A stretch of DNA of 29,181 bases from Bacillota bacterium (lineage in GTDB: Bacteria; Bacillota; Clostridia; Christensenellales; Aristaeellaceae). The notes below the pieces were generated by a model, which was given only the letters and a program-made list of their open reading frames with translations, was not told the origin of the DNA and searched no databases. The stretch spans positions 1 through 29,181 of the forward strand of contig JAEYAR010000064.1 in assembly GCA_023404715.1 (NCBI GenBank), in the 5' to 3' direction. Shown here piece after piece: positions 29,000 through 29,181 of the stretch; position 1 is the stretch's first letter; every line of letters starts with the position of its first letter. The position numbers and the translations under genes are program-made.

Positions 29000-29181
29000 A
29001 TGAAGCGCACAAATCACACCCACCCAATCAATCCCCATCAGACATCCGCCAAGGCTTTGGCGCGGGAGGGGAAGCTGCACAGCGAAAAGATGGCCGGACG
29101 GGAAGAGAGAGGCAAGCGAACGGCCTACAGCAAGACATACGACCTGGGGAACCGCGCGCACCAGTTCGTGCTGTATCCGGA
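29000..29181 (+). CDS. N-terminus of a second Rhs/DNRLRE-type protein (partial)
   Basis: 60 residues are visible before the window ends. KRTAYSKTYDLGNRAHQFVLYP (about 38-59) matches the N-terminal block KRGRCSKVFDLGRGARQHVLYP of the 1991-residue Rhs protein at 10151-16126 at most conserved positions. AAGGGAGG lies about 9 bases before ATG 29000. As in the first protein, the N-terminus is hydrophilic and basic and has no Sec signal peptide. The rest of the protein lies outside the window, so the Rhs identity rests on this one block. Confidence 0.7.
   Translation, partial: MKRTNHTHPINPHQTSAKALAREGKLHSEKMAGREERGKRTAYSKTYDLGNRAHQFVLYP

Noticed and set aside
28838..29181. Plus-strand frame beginning ATG 28838 (MPLGTDLYGRKNC) and open to the edge
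   Set aside because: It has a fair ribosome site, but it reads through the ssb terminator and then runs out of frame over the Rhs-like start. A short real peptide at its beginning cannot be excluded.
1..29181. CRISPR arrays, tRNA, rRNA, intact IS elements, integrase or att sites
   Set aside because: I looked for regularly spaced repeats, clover-leaf stems with CCA ends, conserved rRNA strings, and transposase or integrase motifs and saw none that I can support.

Overview
The window looks like the chromosome of an anaerobic Clostridia-type Firmicute with fairly high GC. The evidence is two different [FeFe]-hydrogenase genes, a SpoIIE/PP2C phosphatase, AGGAGG-type ribosome binding sites and a type I toxin-like locus of Gram-positive style. 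I cannot name the species. Housekeeping and metabolic genes are GC-rich. Several islands (about 2.64-2.94, 5.6-10.1, 10.15-16.1 and 25.4-29.2 kb) are lower in GC, repeat-rich or carry broken genes, and look like accessory DNA.

Layout. 1-5.6 kb: the tail of an unknown gene; a GH65 maltose-phosphorylase-type enzyme (minus); a compact type I toxin-antitoxin-like locus with a 25-residue hydrophobic peptide and a convergent antisense RNA; an Fpg/Nei-like protein without the catalytic N-terminal proline; a thioredoxin-reductase-like flavoprotein without recognisable NADPH motifs; and an HD hydrolase preceded by a composite palindromic repeat. 5.6-9.4 kb: a mazEF pair whose toxin has an internal deletion; a secreted protein of unknown function; and a small phage/ICE-like regulatory module (XRE repressor, ImmA-like peptidase, Zn-ribbon protein, ArpU/sigma-like protein) with facing promoters and three operator-like repeats.

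9.4-16.1 kb (minus strand): a 1991-residue Rhs/YD-repeat protein with a variable C-terminal domain, followed closely by two paralogous two-helix membrane proteins with poly-Asp tails. This is a candidate polymorphic toxin/immunity locus. A second Rhs-type gene begins at the right edge (29000).

16.4-20.4 kb: a membrane protein with a degenerate GGDEF domain, a surface protein with DUF11-like repeats, a CPBP membrane protease and a DUF3842 protein. 20.6-25.4 kb: a hydrogenase module made of a 2Fe-2S thioredoxin-like protein, a PAS-containing sensory-type [FeFe] hydrogenase, a PP2C phosphatase (4-bp overlaps throughout) and a separate ferredoxin-like group-B-type [FeFe] hydrogenase. The first three plausibly form an H2- or redox-sensing signalling unit.

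25.4-29.2 kb: a decayed AAA ATPase, a second copy of the XRE repressor with the same promoter block as the first, an unknown protein, a small P-loop kinase, a recent tandem duplication of a 257-bp non-coding leader in front of ssb, and the start of the second Rhs gene. I saw no tRNA, rRNA, CRISPR array or intact transposase.
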